Source: Actinomycetota bacterium
GTDB taxonomy: Bacteria; Actinomycetota; Acidimicrobiia; Acidimicrobiales; Microtrichaceae
Length of the DNA stretch: 11,318 bases
Reading direction: 5' to 3'
Assembly (NCBI GenBank): GCA_018268735.1
Contig: JAFDWA010000742.1
Span: 1 to 11,318 of the forward strand
The notes beneath the pieces are model-generated. The model had not been told where the DNA came from and searched no databases. It worked only from the letters and a program-made list of their open reading frames with translations. The position numbers were made by a program, and so were the translations under genes. Of the stretch, positions 5,092 through 11,318 are shown in pieces. The stretch's first letter is position 1. Each line of letters begins with the position of its first letter.

Positions 5092-5137
5092 ACAGGCTGC
5101 GGTCCGGTCGGCGTGCGCCGACCGGACCGCAGCCTGT
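5092..5137 (+). terminator. 22-bp perfect inverted repeat after rplL, probable strong terminator
   Basis: The arms 5092-5113 and 5116-5137 are perfect reverse complements over 22 bases with only TG between. In RNA the loop would open to about GTGC (5113-5116), leaving 21 pairs. It is the longest inverted repeat seen in the window. The following TTCGCTTCC is only mildly T-rich. E. coli also has an attenuator between rplL and rpoB, but here the promoters downstream suggest near-complete termination. The symmetry means it would work on either strand. Confidence 0.75.
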
Positions 5138-5165
5138 TCGCTTCCCGGGTTTCTGGCGCGGATGC

Positions 5166-5194
5166 TTGACCCTGGGTGCACGCCTTCGTACGCT
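5166..5194 (+). promoter_or_regulatory. rpoB promoter P1
   Basis: The -35 is TTGACC (5166-5171, five of six matches to TTGACA) and the -10 is TACGCT (5189-5194, TANNNT form). The spacer is exactly 17 bases. The predicted start is near 5201, giving a leader of about 180 bases. It lies 28 bases after the 22-bp inverted repeat. Confidence 0.7.
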
Positions 5195-5239
5195 CCCGTG
5201 ACCAGCCGGGGGCCCCTGGGGGCACCTCCACCGGCCTGC

Positions 5240-5268
5240 TTGACCGACGCCACGCGCCCGCATAGGCT
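5240..5268 (+). promoter_or_regulatory. rpoB promoter P2
   Basis: The -35 is TTGACC (5240-5245) and the -10 is TAGGCT (5263-5268), again with a 17-base spacer. The bases around the -35, TGCTTGACC, are the same nine as in P1, 74 bases upstream. The predicted start is near 5275, giving a leader of about 108 bases. The leader has a direct repeat of GCTCCGGC (5313-5320 and 5328-5335) but no ORF that looks real. Confidence 0.72.
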
Positions 5269-5382
5269 GCTCGGTTGCCGTGCCCTGCCGTTCGTCGTCC
5301 GAAGCAAGTTCAGCTCCGGCGACGCGCGCTCCGGCCACGGTGACCACCCGCCGCCCGTCCAGCGCTCACAGGGAGTAGGTCC

Positions 5383-8985
<3,603 letters not shown>

Positions 8986-9005
8986 GAGAGGAACGACCAA
9001 CCCCC

Positions 9006-11318
<2,313 letters not shown>

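Overview
The window is a high-GC bacterial housekeeping locus. It runs from the tail of tuf through rpmG, tRNA-Trp, secE, nusG, rplK, rplA, rplJ, rplL and rpoB into rpoC, all on the + strand. The organism is most likely an actinobacterium. RpoC carries the charged alpha-helical insert after its zinc finger that is known from actinobacterial beta', NusG has a long acidic N-terminal extension, and the RpoB rifampicin region reads much like that of mycobacteria ([11 protein letters not shown]...[22 protein letters not shown]). Unusual residues in L33, L11 and RpoB suggest a lineage outside the well-studied orders, possibly Acidimicrobiia, but that placement is inference. No mobile element, CRISPR array, phage gene or defence gene is visible, and I found no novel multi-gene system.

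Layout. Positions 1-389 hold the EF-Tu C-terminus and ribosomal protein L33 (rpmG), separated by a spacer with four 15-bp tandem units. tRNA-Trp(CCA) at 525-597 sits just before secE and nusG (623-1955). These encode the SecYEG translocon subunit and the NusG elongation factor. rplK and rplA (2180-3410) encode L11 and L1. rplJ and rplL (3919-5051) encode the ribosomal stalk proteins L10 and L7/L12. rpoB (5383-8985) and a 5'-terminal part of rpoC (9006-window end) encode RNA polymerase beta and beta'.

The most informative DNA lies between the genes. The 224-bp nusG-rplK spacer has a bulged stem-loop that could be the L1 autoregulatory target. The 112-bp rplK-rplA spacer holds three GC-rich hairpins. 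The 508-bp rplA-rplJ spacer has, in order, a bipartite terminator-like hairpin, a candidate promoter, a UUCG-capped hairpin at the predicted 5' end of the transcript, and a chain of further stems. Some of those stems are mutually exclusive, and one strand can pair with the rplJ Shine-Dalgarno, as would suit L10(L12) feedback control. The 331-bp rplL-rpoB spacer has two tandem hairpins, the second a 22-bp perfect inverted repeat. Two promoters then follow with the same -35 hexamer and the same 17-bp spacer, so rpoBC appears to be transcribed largely on its own here.

Together the genes make the 50S stalk and L1 arm, the transcription machinery and a piece of the secretion channel. Protein-level oddities are an L33 zinc ribbon with only three of four cysteines, acidic tails on NusG (N-terminal) and L10 (C-terminal), natural substitutions at three RpoB positions tied to rifampicin resistance, and a TTG start for rpoB.
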